Assembly (NCBI RefSeq): GCF_025961225.1
Contig: NZ_JAOQNG010000001.1
Coordinates: 2,576,001-2,640,000 of the forward strand
Origin: Azospirillum canadense
GTDB lineage: Bacteria; Pseudomonadota; Alphaproteobacteria; Azospirillales; Azospirillaceae
Reading direction: 5' to 3'
DNA length: 64,000 nucleotides
The notes beneath the pieces were generated by a model. That model was not told where the DNA came from. It saw nothing but the letters and a program-made list of their open reading frames with translations, and ran no database searches. Both the position numbers and the translations under genes were made by a program. This document shows positions 17,923-26,449 of this stretch, one piece after another; position 1 is the stretch's first letter, and each line of letters starts with the position of its first letter.

Positions 17923-17956
17923 GGTGGTGATGCCCTTATCCTTTGGCATCACCACC
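17923..17956 (+). terminator. 12-bp hairpin after the LysR-type gene
   Basis: GGTGGTGATGCC (17923-17934) pairs perfectly with GGCATCACCACC (17945-17956) over a 10-base loop, 48 bases after the stop codon. The following tract (TTTCCTTTTATAAA, 15 bases later) is only loosely T-rich, so it may be a weak terminator or an mRNA-end stabiliser. Confidence 0.55.
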
Positions 17957-17997
17957 ATCGTTGCGGGATTTCCTTTTATAAAATCAACGACTTGGAA

Positions 17998-18018
17998 GCC
18001 ATGCGGTTATCGCATGGC
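17998..18018. promoter_or_regulatory. inverted repeat upstream of the sRNA
   Basis: GCCATGCG-GTTAT-CGCATGGC, an 8-bp dyad with a 5-base spacer, about 80-100 bases upstream of the predicted sRNA 5' end. It could be a binding site for the adjacent LysR-type regulator, or a hairpin in an upstream transcript; unproven. Confidence 0.35.
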
Positions 18019-18100
18019 CGATTTTGCGATTCGGGGGTGGAATCATTTGAGCAGAATGGTCAATTCTTGAGCGTTGGATGTTGCGCCGCAGCATCCGGCG

Positions 18101-18214
18101 TTTCGTCCCGGAAGCTCTCTTCCGGGGTTGGGTCTTCGGACCCAGCGTCTCCCAGACGTGAAGCCTCCCTGTTCAACTCGCCGGCAACCCAATGGGTTAG
18201 CCGGCGGTTTTTTT
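18101..18214 (+). ncRNA. AbcR / alpha-r15-like trans-acting sRNA
   Basis: About 114 nt, with the 3' end fixed by a terminator. From 5': stem CCCGGAAG/CTTCCGGG (18107-18114 with 18119-18126), stem TGGGTC-TTCG-GACCCA (18129-18144), a small hairpin CGTCT-CCC-AGACG (18146-18158) exposing an anti-Shine-Dalgarno UCUCCC loop, a single-stranded GCCTCCCTGTTCAAC (18162-18176) with a second CUCCC, and the terminator stem with seven T's (18180-18214). Two CUCCC motifs, one in a loop and one unpaired before the terminator, are the known targeting design of AbcR RNAs, Hfq-dependent repressors of ABC-transporter mRNAs. The location next to a VtlR/LsrB gene also matches. The 5' end is uncertain: a weak -35 CTTGAG is at 18066; an extra stem at 18076-18096 could belong to a longer form. 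Confidence 0.75.
18180..18214 (+). terminator. terminator of the AbcR-like sRNA
   Basis: GCCGGCAACCC and GGGTTAGCCGGC form an 11-bp stem with one bulged base and a 3-base loop, followed after GG by seven T's. A classic intrinsic terminator; it also ends 26 bases from the stop of the convergent lipoprotein gene. Confidence 0.88.
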
Positions 18215-18240
18215 ATCGGGGGGCTGTTCCTAACCGGACT

Positions 18241-18876
18241 TTACCTGCGGGCCGGAGGCGTGCCGGCCGGGCGGGCGGCCACGCTGTGCAGCAGGGGGTT
18301 GTCGAGCGCTTGGTCCACCGACGCCTGCAGGCTGTCGTTCGTCATTGCCCGAAGCTCGTCCACCCAGTTGACGTTTTCCGTCTCGGAATAGCGGGCCATG
18401 CCGGTCCGGTTGTTCTCCACGGTCTTGTCGTAAACAACCTGCCCGGTGGCCTTGTCGACCAGGGTCAGCTGGAATCGGGCGTGCGCTTCCTGGCGGACGA
18501 GCTGGCTGCAATCCAGCCGCTCCACCTTGATGTCCAGGCCGTAGGGCGCGGCGCTGGTGGTGGCGAGCATGCCACGCGCGGCGAGACCGTCGGAAAAGGC
18601 CTTCCGCACGATGGCCTGCACCGGCTCGGTCGTCTCGATCGTGATCGCGGGGTTGCCGTAGCCGCCGCGGACCGCACCGAGCCGCGTTCCCGTGTATTTG
18701 CGCGCGTCGGTGACGCCGGTCAATTCGATGGCTTGGGCGGCGGCGGCCGGCTTTTCGACCGTGGTGGCCGCGTTGTAGGCCAGAGGCACCCGGTGCGTGC
18801 CGCACCCCGCCAAACCGAGCCCCAACAGCCCGGCGAAACCCCAGGCAACATATCTCCGAACACCGTTTCGACGCAC
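18241..18876 (-). CDS. YajG-like uncharacterised lipoprotein
   Basis: 211 aa. Signal: RRNGVRRYVAWGFAGLLGLGLAGC with lipobox LAGC, so lipid-modified and envelope-located. The mature part (from VTDARKYTGTRLGAVRGGYGNP to FSDGLAARGM) follows the general pattern of YajG-type lipoproteins, which have a beta-alpha domain and no proven function. GTG 18876 is chosen because GGGGGA lies six bases upstream; GTG 18888 is the alternative. It faces the sRNA across 26 bases. Confidence 0.7.
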   Translation of the reverse strand: MRRNGVRRYVAWGFAGLLGLGLAGCGTHRVPLAYNAATTVEKPAAAAQAIELTGVTDARKYTGTRLGAVRGGYGNPAITIETTEPVQAIVRKAFSDGLAARGMLATTSAAPYGLDIKVERLDCSQLVRQEAHARFQLTLVDKATGQVVYDKTVENNRTGMARYSETENVNWVDELRAMTNDSLQASVDQALDNPLLHSVAARPAGTPPARR

Positions 18877-19069
18877 GTCGTCCCCCACAATCCGACAGGA
18901 TCCACGCCGCGGCCGACGCCCGGGGTGTGTCGCTCAACCTCAAATCGGGGCCGAACGTCCCGGACGGCCGGGGCATGATGGCAGGACTGTGCCAGCACAA
19001 TTCCAACGTGTCCACGGACTCTTGCGGCCGGCCAACCCATCGGGTTGGCCGGCGCCCAGTGACTCGGTC

Positions 19070-19909
19070 TTAGTGGCTCATCAGAACCGGGACGGTCATG
19101 TGCTCCAGCATGAAGCGGGTCATGCCGCCCAGCACCTGCTCCCGCAGGCGGGAGCGCCCGTAGGCGCCCATCACCACGAGGTCGCAGGATTCGTCGGACA
19201 CCGTGTTCAGCAGCGTGTCGCCGGGGTCGACCTGGTCGGTGGAGACGCGCGTCGCCTCGACCCGGCAGCCGTGCCGGGACAGGTTGCGGGCGATGTCCGC
19301 CCCGGGCTCGTCCCCGATGCCGGCGGCACCGGACCGCGGGTTGACCGCCAGCAGCACCACCCGCTTGGCCGCGGCGAGCAGCGGCAGGGCGTCGGCGACG
19401 GCACGCGCCGCCTCGCGGCTGCCGTTCCAGCCGACCAGGACGCGCTCGCCCACTGTGGCGAAGCGGCCGACATAGGGCACCACCAGCAACGGGCGCCCGC
19501 ATTCGAACACCAGATCCTGGGGCAGCACGACCGGATGGTCGCGGTCGCGCCTCGGGTCGACCTGCCCGACGACCACAAGGTCGGCGTAGCGCCCGTGCAG
19601 CGCCGTCGCGTCGGTCGGGTTGCCGTGCACCAGCCGCCATTCCGACCGGTCGGTCAGGCCGTGGCGGCGCATCGCGGCGTCGAACAACGCCTCGGCCTTG
19701 GCCGCCTGCTCCTGCGCGTAGCGGCGCTGGTTGTCGCGCACCTCCTCCGGCAGTTCGGATTCGATGTAGCCGGGAAGGACGACCGGGGTGACGGCGTACA
19801 GGCCGGTGACATGCCCGTCGTTGCGGGCGGCAAGCTGGGCGGCAATGTCGATTCTCGCCGCCGAGGCCGCGCTGTCGTCGACCACAACCAGCAGATCTTT
19901 GAACGCCAT
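19070..19909 (-). CDS. universal stress protein, tandem UspA domains
   Basis: 279 aa with two Usp domains. Domain 1 starts FKDLLVVVDDSAAS; domain 2 (from about residue 155) has VLVGWNGSREAARAV and near the end VVMGAYGRSRLREQVLGG, the G-x2-G-x9-G(S/T) ATP-binding style motif (here GAYGRSRLREQVLGGMT). Cytoplasmic stress-response proteins of this kind bind ATP or associate with growth arrest and redox stress. Start ATG 19909 has GGAG eight bases upstream. It stands alone, with no visible FNR-type site in front. Confidence 0.92.
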   Translation of the reverse strand: MAFKDLLVVVDDSAASAARIDIAAQLAARNDGHVTGLYAVTPVVLPGYIESELPEEVRDNQRRYAQEQAAKAEALFDAAMRRHGLTDRSEWRLVHGNPTDATALHGRYADLVVVGQVDPRRDRDHPVVLPQDLVFECGRPLLVVPYVGRFATVGERVLVGWNGSREAARAVADALPLLAAAKRVVLLAVNPRSGAAGIGDEPGADIARNLSRHGCRVEATRVSTDQVDPGDTLLNTVSDESCDLVVMGAYGRSRLREQVLGGMTRFMLEHMTVPVLMSH

Positions 19910-20351
19910 GGCGATTCTCCCTGATAGCCGCGCGGGGCAAGGCTGGAAATGCCGGGCATTCGAGTGCGCCGCCACTCGCGCGCTGGTCGAAATTATAGCC
20001 CCGCCCCAGCCCTGCGGCGATGATCAGAATGGAGAACGCAGGCATGACGTCTCTGCGCTTCGCCGGCTGCGGCCCGGGCCGGCGGCAACCAAATGTACGT
20101 ATACGAATCAGCGGGTTGGCTGCGCTCCGCCCGTTGCACCGCAGCGCGCAACGAAAACACGCCTGAACTTGTCTTCCCGTCAACCTGAGTTTGCAGGAAT
20201 ACTGGGGTATGAACCCCCTCCGGCCCAGGCCGGAACAATAGAGCGTCCGAGCAAATTGCCATTTCCGGTGGCTTTGGTTTTGACGCGCGGGCGATGTTTC
20301 GCGTAATTGTTGGATATTGATTTTCCAACGGTGCCTCGACCTCTCTCGCCC
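19910..20351. other. 442-base divergent intergenic region
   Basis: It separates the Usp gene (minus) from the PAS/GGDEF/EAL gene (plus). It contains a short perfect palindrome CGTATACG (20098-20105) and an AT-richer stretch just before 20340, probably the promoter of the plus-strand gene. Small ORFs in it (for example a 111-codon minus-strand frame) lack ribosome sites and resemble nothing. No RNA gene recognised. Confidence 0.45.
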
Positions 20352-22100
20352 ATGAAGCCGGATCCTCAAATCGTCGCGCTGGCCGCAGCCCTGTCCGGCA
20401 CCGAAGGCGGCGCTCCGGCGTTGAACACGCTGCGCCAGGTCCTCGACATCCTGCCGGTGATGGTCGCCCTGATGGATGGCGAGCGGCGGCACGTCTACGC
20501 CAACCGCGCCTATCTGGAGCGGATGGGGCGCACGGCGGACGACATTGTCGGCCTGACCGTCGGCGACATCCTGGGCCCCGACACGCTGCGCGGCACCCAG
20601 GACACGGCCGAGCGCGCGCTGAAGGGCGAGGTGGTGCAGGCGGAGGGCTGGCTGCCCCGCGCCGGCGGCGGAAACGACTATGTGGTGCGCATGCATGTGC
20701 CCCACCGCGGCCCGGACGGTGCGATCGCCGGCTATTTCGTCATCATGCAGAACATGACGGACCGCCGGCGCACGCAGGACGACCTGTTCCGGCTGGCCTA
20801 CTACGACCCGGTGACCGGTCTGGCGAACCGGCTGCTGCTGGTCAAGCACATGGGCGACTTCCACACGATGGGCGAGCCCTTCACGGTCGTCATCGTGGAT
20901 TTCGACCGGTTCGTGGACATCCGCACCAGCCTGGGCCAGGGCTTCGCCAACGAGATCCTGAGTGACGTGGCGACGCGGCTCAGCAACCAGGCCGGCGCCG
21001 TCGACCTGATCGCCCGCATCAGCGACCACGCCTTCGCCCTGCTGATCGGCGGCCTGTGCGACCCCGCCGCCATCGAGCCGCGGCTGGAGGCCATCGCCGC
21101 GCTGGTGCGGTCGGCGCGGTCCAGCTCCGGCGCCTCGGTCTTCCTGTCGGCGAGCATCGGCGTGGCCTGCGCCGGCCCCGCGCACGAGCGCCCGGAGGAC
21201 GTGCTGCGCGACGCGGAGATCGCCACCGGCCGCGCCCGCGAGCAGGGCGGCGGCCGCCATTCCTGGTTCGACCCGGCGATGCACGCGCGGGTGGTGGAGC
21301 AGGTGCGGCTGGAGCACGACCTGCGCCGCGCGCTGGAGCGCGGCGAGGAGCTGTGGGTCGCCTACCAGCCGATCGTGGAAATGGTGACCGGCGGGCTGGC
21401 CGGCTTCGAGGCGCTGGTCCGCTGGAACCACCCGGAGCGCGGCAACATCCCGCCGGGCGTCTTCATCCCGATCGCGGAGAGCACCGGCCTGATCGTCACG
21501 CTGGGCGCCTGGGTGCTGCGCGAGGCCTGCCGGCAGATCGCCGACTGGCAGGAGAAGCGGCTTCCCGGCTCCGCCGCCCTGTTCATGAGCGTCAACCTGT
21601 CCACCCGCCAGTTGAACGACCCGGACGTGGTGCCACTGGTCCGCGACGTGCTGCGCGAGACCGGGGCCGAGCCGTCCTGGATCAAGCTGGAGATCACCGA
21701 GAGCGCGGTGATGGAGAAGGCCGAGCAGGCCATCCAGCTGCTGCAGAGCCTGCGCGGCCTGGGCATCAAGATGTCCATCGACGACTTCGGCACCGGCTAT
21801 TCGTCGCTGTCCTACCTGCACAAGCTGCCGATCGACAGCCTGAAGGTCGACCGCTCCTTCGTCATGGCCATGCACCAGTCGGAGGAGAACCGCGCCATCG
21901 TCCGCATCATCATGGACTTGGCGCGCCTCCTCGGCTTCGACGTCATCGCCGAGGGCATCGAGACGAGCGCCGACGCCAACCTGCTGCGGGCGCTCGCCTG
22001 CGACTACGGCCAGGGCTACCACTTCGCCCGGCCCCTGCCCGCCGCCGACGCGGAAGCCCTGGTCGGCGCCGAGCACCTGCCCTGGCAGGAGCCGCGGTAA
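20352..22100 (+). CDS. PAS-GGDEF-EAL protein, probable c-di-GMP phosphodiesterase
   Basis: 582 aa, no membrane helix. Residues about 25-140 form a PAS domain ending IMQNMTDRRR. Residues 142-305 are a GGDEF fold whose active site is degenerate: at 224-228 SDHAF replaces GGDEF, so cyclase activity is unlikely. Residues 320-570 are an EAL domain with the catalytic set intact: EAL at 353-355, LEITESAVM, DDFGTGYSSLSYL and AEGIET. Predicted role: hydrolysis of c-di-GMP under PAS control, with the GGDEF part possibly a regulatory GTP sensor. The ATG at 20352 is preferred to a TTG at 20307. Confidence 0.9.
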   Translation: MKPDPQIVALAAALSGTEGGAPALNTLRQVLDILPVMVALMDGERRHVYANRAYLERMGRTADDIVGLTVGDILGPDTLRGTQDTAERALKGEVVQAEGWLPRAGGGNDYVVRMHVPHRGPDGAIAGYFVIMQNMTDRRRTQDDLFRLAYYDPVTGLANRLLLVKHMGDFHTMGEPFTVVIVDFDRFVDIRTSLGQGFANEILSDVATRLSNQAGAVDLIARISDHAFALLIGGLCDPAAIEPRLEAIAALVRSARSSSGASVFLSASIGVACAGPAHERPEDVLRDAEIATGRAREQGGGRHSWFDPAMHARVVEQVRLEHDLRRALERGEELWVAYQPIVEMVTGGLAGFEALVRWNHPERGNIPPGVFIPIAESTGLIVTLGAWVLREACRQIADWQEKRLPGSAALFMSVNLSTRQLNDPDVVPLVRDVLRETGAEPSWIKLEITESAVMEKAEQAIQLLQSLRGLGIKMSIDDFGTGYSSLSYLHKLPIDSLKVDRSFVMAMHQSEENRAIVRIIMDLARLLGFDVIAEGIETSADANLLRALACDYGQGYHFARPLPAADAEALVGAEHLPWQEPR

Positions 22101-22284
22101 GGTCCCCTCCCCGCGCTTTCCGGTTTTTGGACGCGCGCTACCCTGCCGTGCAACGCACGACGGGGGAAGGTTTCTCTATGGGTTTGTCGGAAAGCCGTTC
22201 CCTGCGTATGATCGGCGGTGCCGTTTAACATTTCAAACACCGGCGCCAAAAACACCGGCAGCGAACACAGGGAAAGACAAGACC

Positions 22285-23706
22285 ATGACCGGAACCTCGG
22301 CCACCGGAACCGCGGAGACCACCGCCCCAAAGAACAACGCTGCGGTGGGCAACTCCGCGGCGAGCCGCGACAAGGCGTACTTCCTGCACCCCTACACCAA
22401 CCTGCACCTGCACGAAACCCAGGGCCCCCTGATCGTGGAACGCGGCGACGGCGTGCGCGTCTACGACGACAGCGGCAAGGAATACATCGAGGGGCTGGCC
22501 AGCCTCTGGTGCGTGTCGCTGGGCTGGGGCGAGGAGCGGCTGGTCGAGGCGGCGACGCGGCAGATGCGCAAGCTGCCCACCTACCACGTCTTCGGGCACA
22601 AGAGCCACGAACCGGGCATCGACCTGGCGGAGCGGCTGATCAAGCTGGCCCCGGTGCCGATGTCCAAGGTGTTCTTCGCCAATTCCGGGTCGGAGGCGAA
22701 CGACACGGTCATCAAGCTGATCTGGTACTACAACAACGCGCTCGGCCGGCCGGAGAAGAAGAAGATCCTGTCGCGCGTGAAGGCCTACCACGGCGTCACC
22801 GTCGCGACGGCCAGCCTGACCGGGCTGCCGAACAACCACCGCGACTTCGACCTGCCGATCGCGCGCATCCTGCACGCCGACTGCCCGCACCACTACCGCT
22901 TCGCCGAGCCGGGCGAGACGGAGGAGGATTTCGCCACCCGCCTGGCCGAGAGCCTGGAGGCGCAGATCCTCGCGGAGGGGCCGGACACCATCGCCGCCAT
23001 GTTCGCCGAGCCGGTCATGGGGGCTGGCGGCGTGATCGTGCCGCCGGCCACCTATTTCCCGAAGATCCAGGCGGTGTTGAAGAAATACGACATCCTGCTG
23101 GTCGCCGACGAGGTGATCTGCGGGTTCGGCCGCACCGGCAACTTCTGGGGCAGCCAGACCATGGGCATGCAGCCGGACATCCTGTCCTGCGCCAAGCAGC
23201 TGTCGTCCGGCTACCTGCCGATCTCGGCCGTCCTGGTCAACGAGAAGGTCTACCAGGCCTGCGTGGACGAGAGCAAAAAGATCGGCACCTTCGGCCACGG
23301 CTACACCTACTCCGCCCACCCCGTGGCGGCGGCGGTGGCCATCGAGACGCTGAAGATCTACGAGGAGCGGGACACGGTCGGCCATGTCCGCGCGGTCTCC
23401 CCGCTGTTCCAGCGCCGGCTGACGGCGCTGGCCGAGCACCCGCTGGTCGGCGAGGCGCGCGGTGTCGGCCTGATCGGCGCCATCGAACTGGTGGCCGACA
23501 AGACGACCAAGGCGCCTTTCGAGCCGGTCGGACGCGCCGGCGCCACGCTCAACGCGCTGGCGCAGGAGAACGGCCTGATCCTGCGCGCCATGGGCGACAG
23601 CGTGGCGCTCTGCCCGCCGCTGATCATCGGTGAGGAGGACATCAACACGATGTTCGACCGCCTGACCGCGGCGCTCGACGCGGCGGTGCCGGTGCTGCGC
23701 GGCTGA
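22285..23706 (+). CDS. class III PLP-dependent aminotransferase (omega-transaminase type)
   Basis: 473 aa. PLP-enzyme hallmarks: ANSGSEANDTVIK (PLP phosphate binding, about residue 130-145), LVADEVICGFGRTG (cofactor-contact Asp), and SCAKQLSSGYLPISAV with the Schiff-base lysine. The family transfers amino groups from omega-amino acids, beta-alanine, putrescine or similar amines to pyruvate or 2-oxoglutarate. An N-terminal 25-residue Thr/Ala-rich tail is not conserved. Start ATG 22285 follows AGGGAAA. Monocistronic with a terminator behind. Substrate cannot be fixed from sequence alone. Confidence 0.9.
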   Translation: MTGTSATGTAETTAPKNNAAVGNSAASRDKAYFLHPYTNLHLHETQGPLIVERGDGVRVYDDSGKEYIEGLASLWCVSLGWGEERLVEAATRQMRKLPTYHVFGHKSHEPGIDLAERLIKLAPVPMSKVFFANSGSEANDTVIKLIWYYNNALGRPEKKKILSRVKAYHGVTVATASLTGLPNNHRDFDLPIARILHADCPHHYRFAEPGETEEDFATRLAESLEAQILAEGPDTIAAMFAEPVMGAGGVIVPPATYFPKIQAVLKKYDILLVADEVICGFGRTGNFWGSQTMGMQPDILSCAKQLSSGYLPISAVLVNEKVYQACVDESKKIGTFGHGYTYSAHPVAAAVAIETLKIYEERDTVGHVRAVSPLFQRRLTALAEHPLVGEARGVGLIGAIELVADKTTKAPFEPVGRAGATLNALAQENGLILRAMGDSVALCPPLIIGEEDINTMFDRLTAALDAAVPVLRG

Positions 23707-23745
23707 GCGATCCGCTCAGGCATCATCCGGTCAGATACGACCCGA

Positions 23746-23779
23746 AAGGCCGTCCCCGCCCCGGCGGGGGCGGCCTTTT
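23746..23779 (+). terminator. rho-independent terminator of the aminotransferase gene
   Basis: AAGGCCG-T-CCCCGCC pairs with GGCGGGGG-CGGCCTT around a short loop, followed by TTTT. It lies 40 bases after the aminotransferase stop and before a convergent small gene. Confidence 0.85.
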
Positions 23780-23800
23780 CCTGTTTCAGCGGAGGGGGGT

Positions 23801-24187
23801 TCAGCCGCGGGCGGTGTTGATGACCATGGTCGAGGCGACGATCCCCTGCGTCAGCGCGTCGGCGGCCAGGGACTCGGCGCTGGGCCAGACCATCCGCCCG
23901 CCCACCTCGACCAGCCGGCCGTGGTGAACGGCCATGTAGCCGCCCACGCTGGCCATGTAGATGACGCGGGCCAAACGTTCCGTCGGTGCGGGCGCGGGCT
24001 CCACCAGCGGCAGTCCTCCGCCTTGGCTCCCGCCCTGGATAACGCGCAATGGTTGCGACGCGTCCGTCGCCCGGCGCGACCGCTGTTCAGGTGGGCCGTT
24101 CTTGAGCCTGCCGTCCATTCTGTTGTCGTGCGCAGAATTGGCCGTTTGCCAAGCAGGCACCCTGCTCGCCCATATGATCGAACCCAT
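23801..24187 (-). CDS. hypothetical protein (128 aa)
   Basis: The start at ATG 24187 is decided by GGAGGC five bases upstream; a longer frame to 24232 lacks one. The first half is basic and low in structure (GRLKNGPPEQRSRRATD). The second half looks like a small globular module (RVIYMASVGGYMAVHHGRLVEVGGRMVWPSAESLAADAL, shown in part). No signal peptide or named domain. Convergent with the aminotransferase gene. Function unknown. Confidence 0.55.
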   Translation of the reverse strand: MGSIIWASRVPAWQTANSAHDNRMDGRLKNGPPEQRSRRATDASQPLRVIQGGSQGGGLPLVEPAPAPTERLARVIYMASVGGYMAVHHGRLVEVGGRMVWPSAESLAADALTQGIVASTMVINTARG

Positions 24188-24612
24188 CGGACGCCTCCAC
24201 ACTCGAATTGTGGTTATCCTGGCATCGATCATTTCTCGCCGTCCATAAGCCGATTCGCGTATCGGACAAAGGATAGAAGGCCGACCGCTGCGGCATTTCG
24301 GAGATCGAACACGGTGTTTCCAACCGCGACCATGATGGAAACATTTGTGTCTTTCTGGAAATGCTCTTTACCCCAGCAAAACCCGGAACCGCCGCTGGTG
24401 CTTGCGGAAAGTTGCGGAATCGGTCGCCGCGCGCGCGGTGCTTTTGACTTCGGTCAATGCCGGGTGGCAAGTCGGCAACGATCATGCCATCTTCACAGTG
24501 TGCTGGGCCAAGGTGCTAGGACGGATGGCCCAACAGACCACGCCCGACGGATATGGCCGACGGATGTGGCCCGGCCCCAGCCTCCCCGGATGACCGCGAA
24601 CGGAACCGCGCG
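24188..24612. other. 425-base divergent region before hemA
   Basis: Holds the FNR/FixK-type box at 24444-24457 and the hemA promoter; a -10-like GATCAT follows at 24480-24485. It is AT-richer between 24300 and 24380 than the surrounding genes. No ORF of interest. Confidence 0.5.
24444..24457. promoter_or_regulatory. FNR/FixK-type box upstream of hemA
   Basis: TTGAC-TTCG-GTCAA, the same half-sites and spacing as the box before hemN. With class II geometry the start site would be near 24492, leaving a leader of about 120 bases before the hemA ATG. FNR/FixK control of hemA is known in other alphaproteobacteria. Confidence 0.75.
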
Positions 24613-25827
24613 ATGGACTACGAGAGCTTCTTCCGCAACCAGATCGGCACCCTCAAGCAGGACGGCCGCTATCGGGTTTTCGCCAACCTGGAGCGCCACG
24701 CGGGGAGCTTTCCGAAGGCGACGTTCCGCGACGCCGCCGGGCGCGAGCGCGCGGTGACGGTCTGGTGCTCCAATGATTATCTCGGCATGGGCCAGAACCC
24801 GGTGGTTCTGCAGGCCATGCACGAGGCGATCGACGGGGTCGGCGCCGGCGCCGGCGGCACGCGCAACATCTCCGGCACCAACGTCTATCACGTGCTGCTG
24901 GAGCGCGAGCTGGCCGACCTGCACGGCAAGGAGGCGGCGCTGCTGTTCACGTCGGGCTATGTGTCGAACGACGCGACGCTGGGCACGCTGGGCAAGCTGC
25001 TGCCGAACTGCGTGATCCTGTCGGACGCGCTGAACCACAACTCGATGATCACCGGCATTCGCAACAGCGGGGCCGAGAAGCACATCTTCCGCCACAACGA
25101 CCCCAAGCACCTGGACGAGTTGCTGTCGCAGATCGCGCCGGGCCGGCCCAAGGTCGTGGCCTTCGAGAGCGTCTATTCCATGGACGGCGACGTCGCCCCC
25201 ATCCACGACCTCTGCGACGTCGCGGAGAAGCACGGGGCGATGACCTACCTGGACGAGGTGCACGCGGTCGGCATGTACGGCCCGCGCGGCGGCGGCGTGG
25301 CGGAGCGCGACGGCGCCATGGACCGTCTGACCATCATCGAGGGCACGCTGGGCAAGGCCTTCGGCGTACAGGGCGGCTACATCACCGGGTCGACCGCGCT
25401 GGTCGATTGCATCCGCAGCTTCGCCGCCGGCTTCATCTTCTCCACCTCGCTGTCGCCGGTTCTGGCGGCTGGCGCGCTGGCCAGCATCCGCTACCTGAAG
25501 CAGAGCCAGGTGGAGCGCGACCGCCACCAGGAGCGCGCGGCCACGCTGAAGCGCCTGCTGGGCGATGCCGGGCTGCCGGTGATGCCGTCGGCCAGCCACA
25601 TCGTCCCGGTGATGGTCGGCGACGCCCACCGCTGCAAGCGCGCGTCGGACGAGCTGATGGAGCGGCACGACATCTACGTGCAGCCCATCAACTACCCGAC
25701 CGTGCCGCGCGGCGCAGAGCGCCTGCGCTTCACCCCAACCCCGCTGCACAGCGACGCCGACATGGAGCGCCTGGTCGAGGCGATGTTGGACGTCTGGAGC
25801 CGGTTGGAACTGCGGTTGGCGGCATAG
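24613..25827 (+). CDS. hemA: 5-aminolevulinate synthase
   Basis: 404 aa, the usual length. PLP enzyme condensing glycine and succinyl-CoA to 5-aminolevulinate, the first step of the C4 heme pathway used by alphaproteobacteria. The N-terminus [15 protein letters not shown] is typical; motifs include [33 protein letters not shown], and the Schiff-base lysine in [13 protein letters not shown]. Start ATG 24613 matches family N-termini although the ribosome site (CGGAA) is modest. An FNR-type box 156 bases upstream links it to hemN, giving coordinated heme supply under low oxygen. Confidence 0.95.
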   Translation: MDYESFFRNQIGTLKQDGRYRVFANLERHAGSFPKATFRDAAGRERAVTVWCSNDYLGMGQNPVVLQAMHEAIDGVGAGAGGTRNISGTNVYHVLLERELADLHGKEAALLFTSGYVSNDATLGTLGKLLPNCVILSDALNHNSMITGIRNSGAEKHIFRHNDPKHLDELLSQIAPGRPKVVAFESVYSMDGDVAPIHDLCDVAEKHGAMTYLDEVHAVGMYGPRGGGVAERDGAMDRLTIIEGTLGKAFGVQGGYITGSTALVDCIRSFAAGFIFSTSLSPVLAAGALASIRYLKQSQVERDRHQERAATLKRLLGDAGLPVMPSASHIVPVMVGDAHRCKRASDELMERHDIYVQPINYPTVPRGAERLRFTPTPLHSDADMERLVEAMLDVWSRLELRLAA

Positions 25828-25840
25828 GGTCGTCGTACTG

Positions 25841-25945
25841 GGCCCCACCCAACCCTCCCCCACCTTCGGCAGGGGAAGGCTTTCAGGGACGCGCGGCGGA
25901 GTTCCCTCCTCCGTCGAAAATGGGGGAGGGCTGGGGTGGGGGCCC
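25841..25945. repeat. GC-rich intergenic palindromic repeat, copy 3
   Basis: Begins GGCCCCACCCAACCCTCCCCCAC and ends TGGGGGAGGGCTGGGGTGGGGGCCC, the outer parts being inverted copies of each other. Same family as the copies at 10085 and 12084. It lies between the convergent hemA and the small secreted-protein gene. Confidence 0.75.
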
Positions 25946-25981
25946 AGCGCCCGCACTCCCCAACCTCCCCTCCTTACTCCC

Positions 25982-26449
25982 CTACTTGTTCGGATCCGGC
26001 TTCGGGTTGTTCTTCGCGTCGTCAGCGCGCTTGATCGGGGTGCGGCCGCCGGGGTCGGTCTTGATGCTGCGGTCGAGCGTCGGCTGGCCCGCCGACGGCG
26101 GCTGTTCCGCGGTTTGCGGGCGCTTGCGGCTCTGGTCGGTCAGGGTCTCGCCCGGCTTGGCGTTGGTCGCCGTGGTGTCGCCGCGCTTGGTGTTGGGCTG
26201 CATGGCGTCGCCCCGCGTCGGTTTCGACGGATCGGCCGGACGGGCGAGGCGGTTGCCGGACGGCTGGCCGGACTGCTCGCCCACCCCCTTCTCGCCCTGC
26301 CCGTAGCTGCGGCCGGGATCGTCGGTGTCCTGGGGCGTGGCCCTCTGCATCGGCCCCTTTTGCGTCTCCAGCTGTCCCTGGCTCTGCGCCAGCGCCGCCG
26401 GAGCGGCGGTCAGAGCCAGCACGGCGGCGATTGCGGCAAGTTTGGTCAC
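25982..26449 (-). CDS. secreted low-complexity hypothetical protein (155 aa)
   Basis: Starts with GTG 26449 after an AGGGGAAA ribosome site. A clean signal peptide (MTKLAAIAAVLALTAAPAALA) is followed by about 130 residues rich in Gln, Pro, Thr, Asp and Lys (for example TDDPGRSYGQGEKG, GDTTATNAKPGE), with no cysteines or hydrophobic core. It is probably a disordered periplasmic or exported protein. No family recognised. Confidence 0.6.
   Translation of the reverse strand: MTKLAAIAAVLALTAAPAALAQSQGQLETQKGPMQRATPQDTDDPGRSYGQGEKGVGEQSGQPSGNRLARPADPSKPTRGDAMQPNTKRGDTTATNAKPGETLTDQSRKRPQTAEQPPSAGQPTLDRSIKTDPGGRTPIKRADDAKNNPKPDPNK

Noticed and set aside
19993..20328. 111-codon minus-strand ORF in the gap before the PAS-GGDEF-EAL gene
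   Set aside because: No ribosome site, no family resemblance, and it overlaps the probable promoter region of the plus-strand gene.
18720..22076. 1118-codon open frame on the minus strand across the Usp gene upstream region and the PAS-GGDEF-EAL gene
   Set aside because: It is antisense to the clearly coding plus-strand gene; the frame is open because of GC-rich codon bias and its translation resembles no protein.
23801..24232. Longer start (24232) for the 128-aa hypothetical protein
   Set aside because: The internal ATG at 24187 has GGAGGC at the right distance; the upstream candidate has none.
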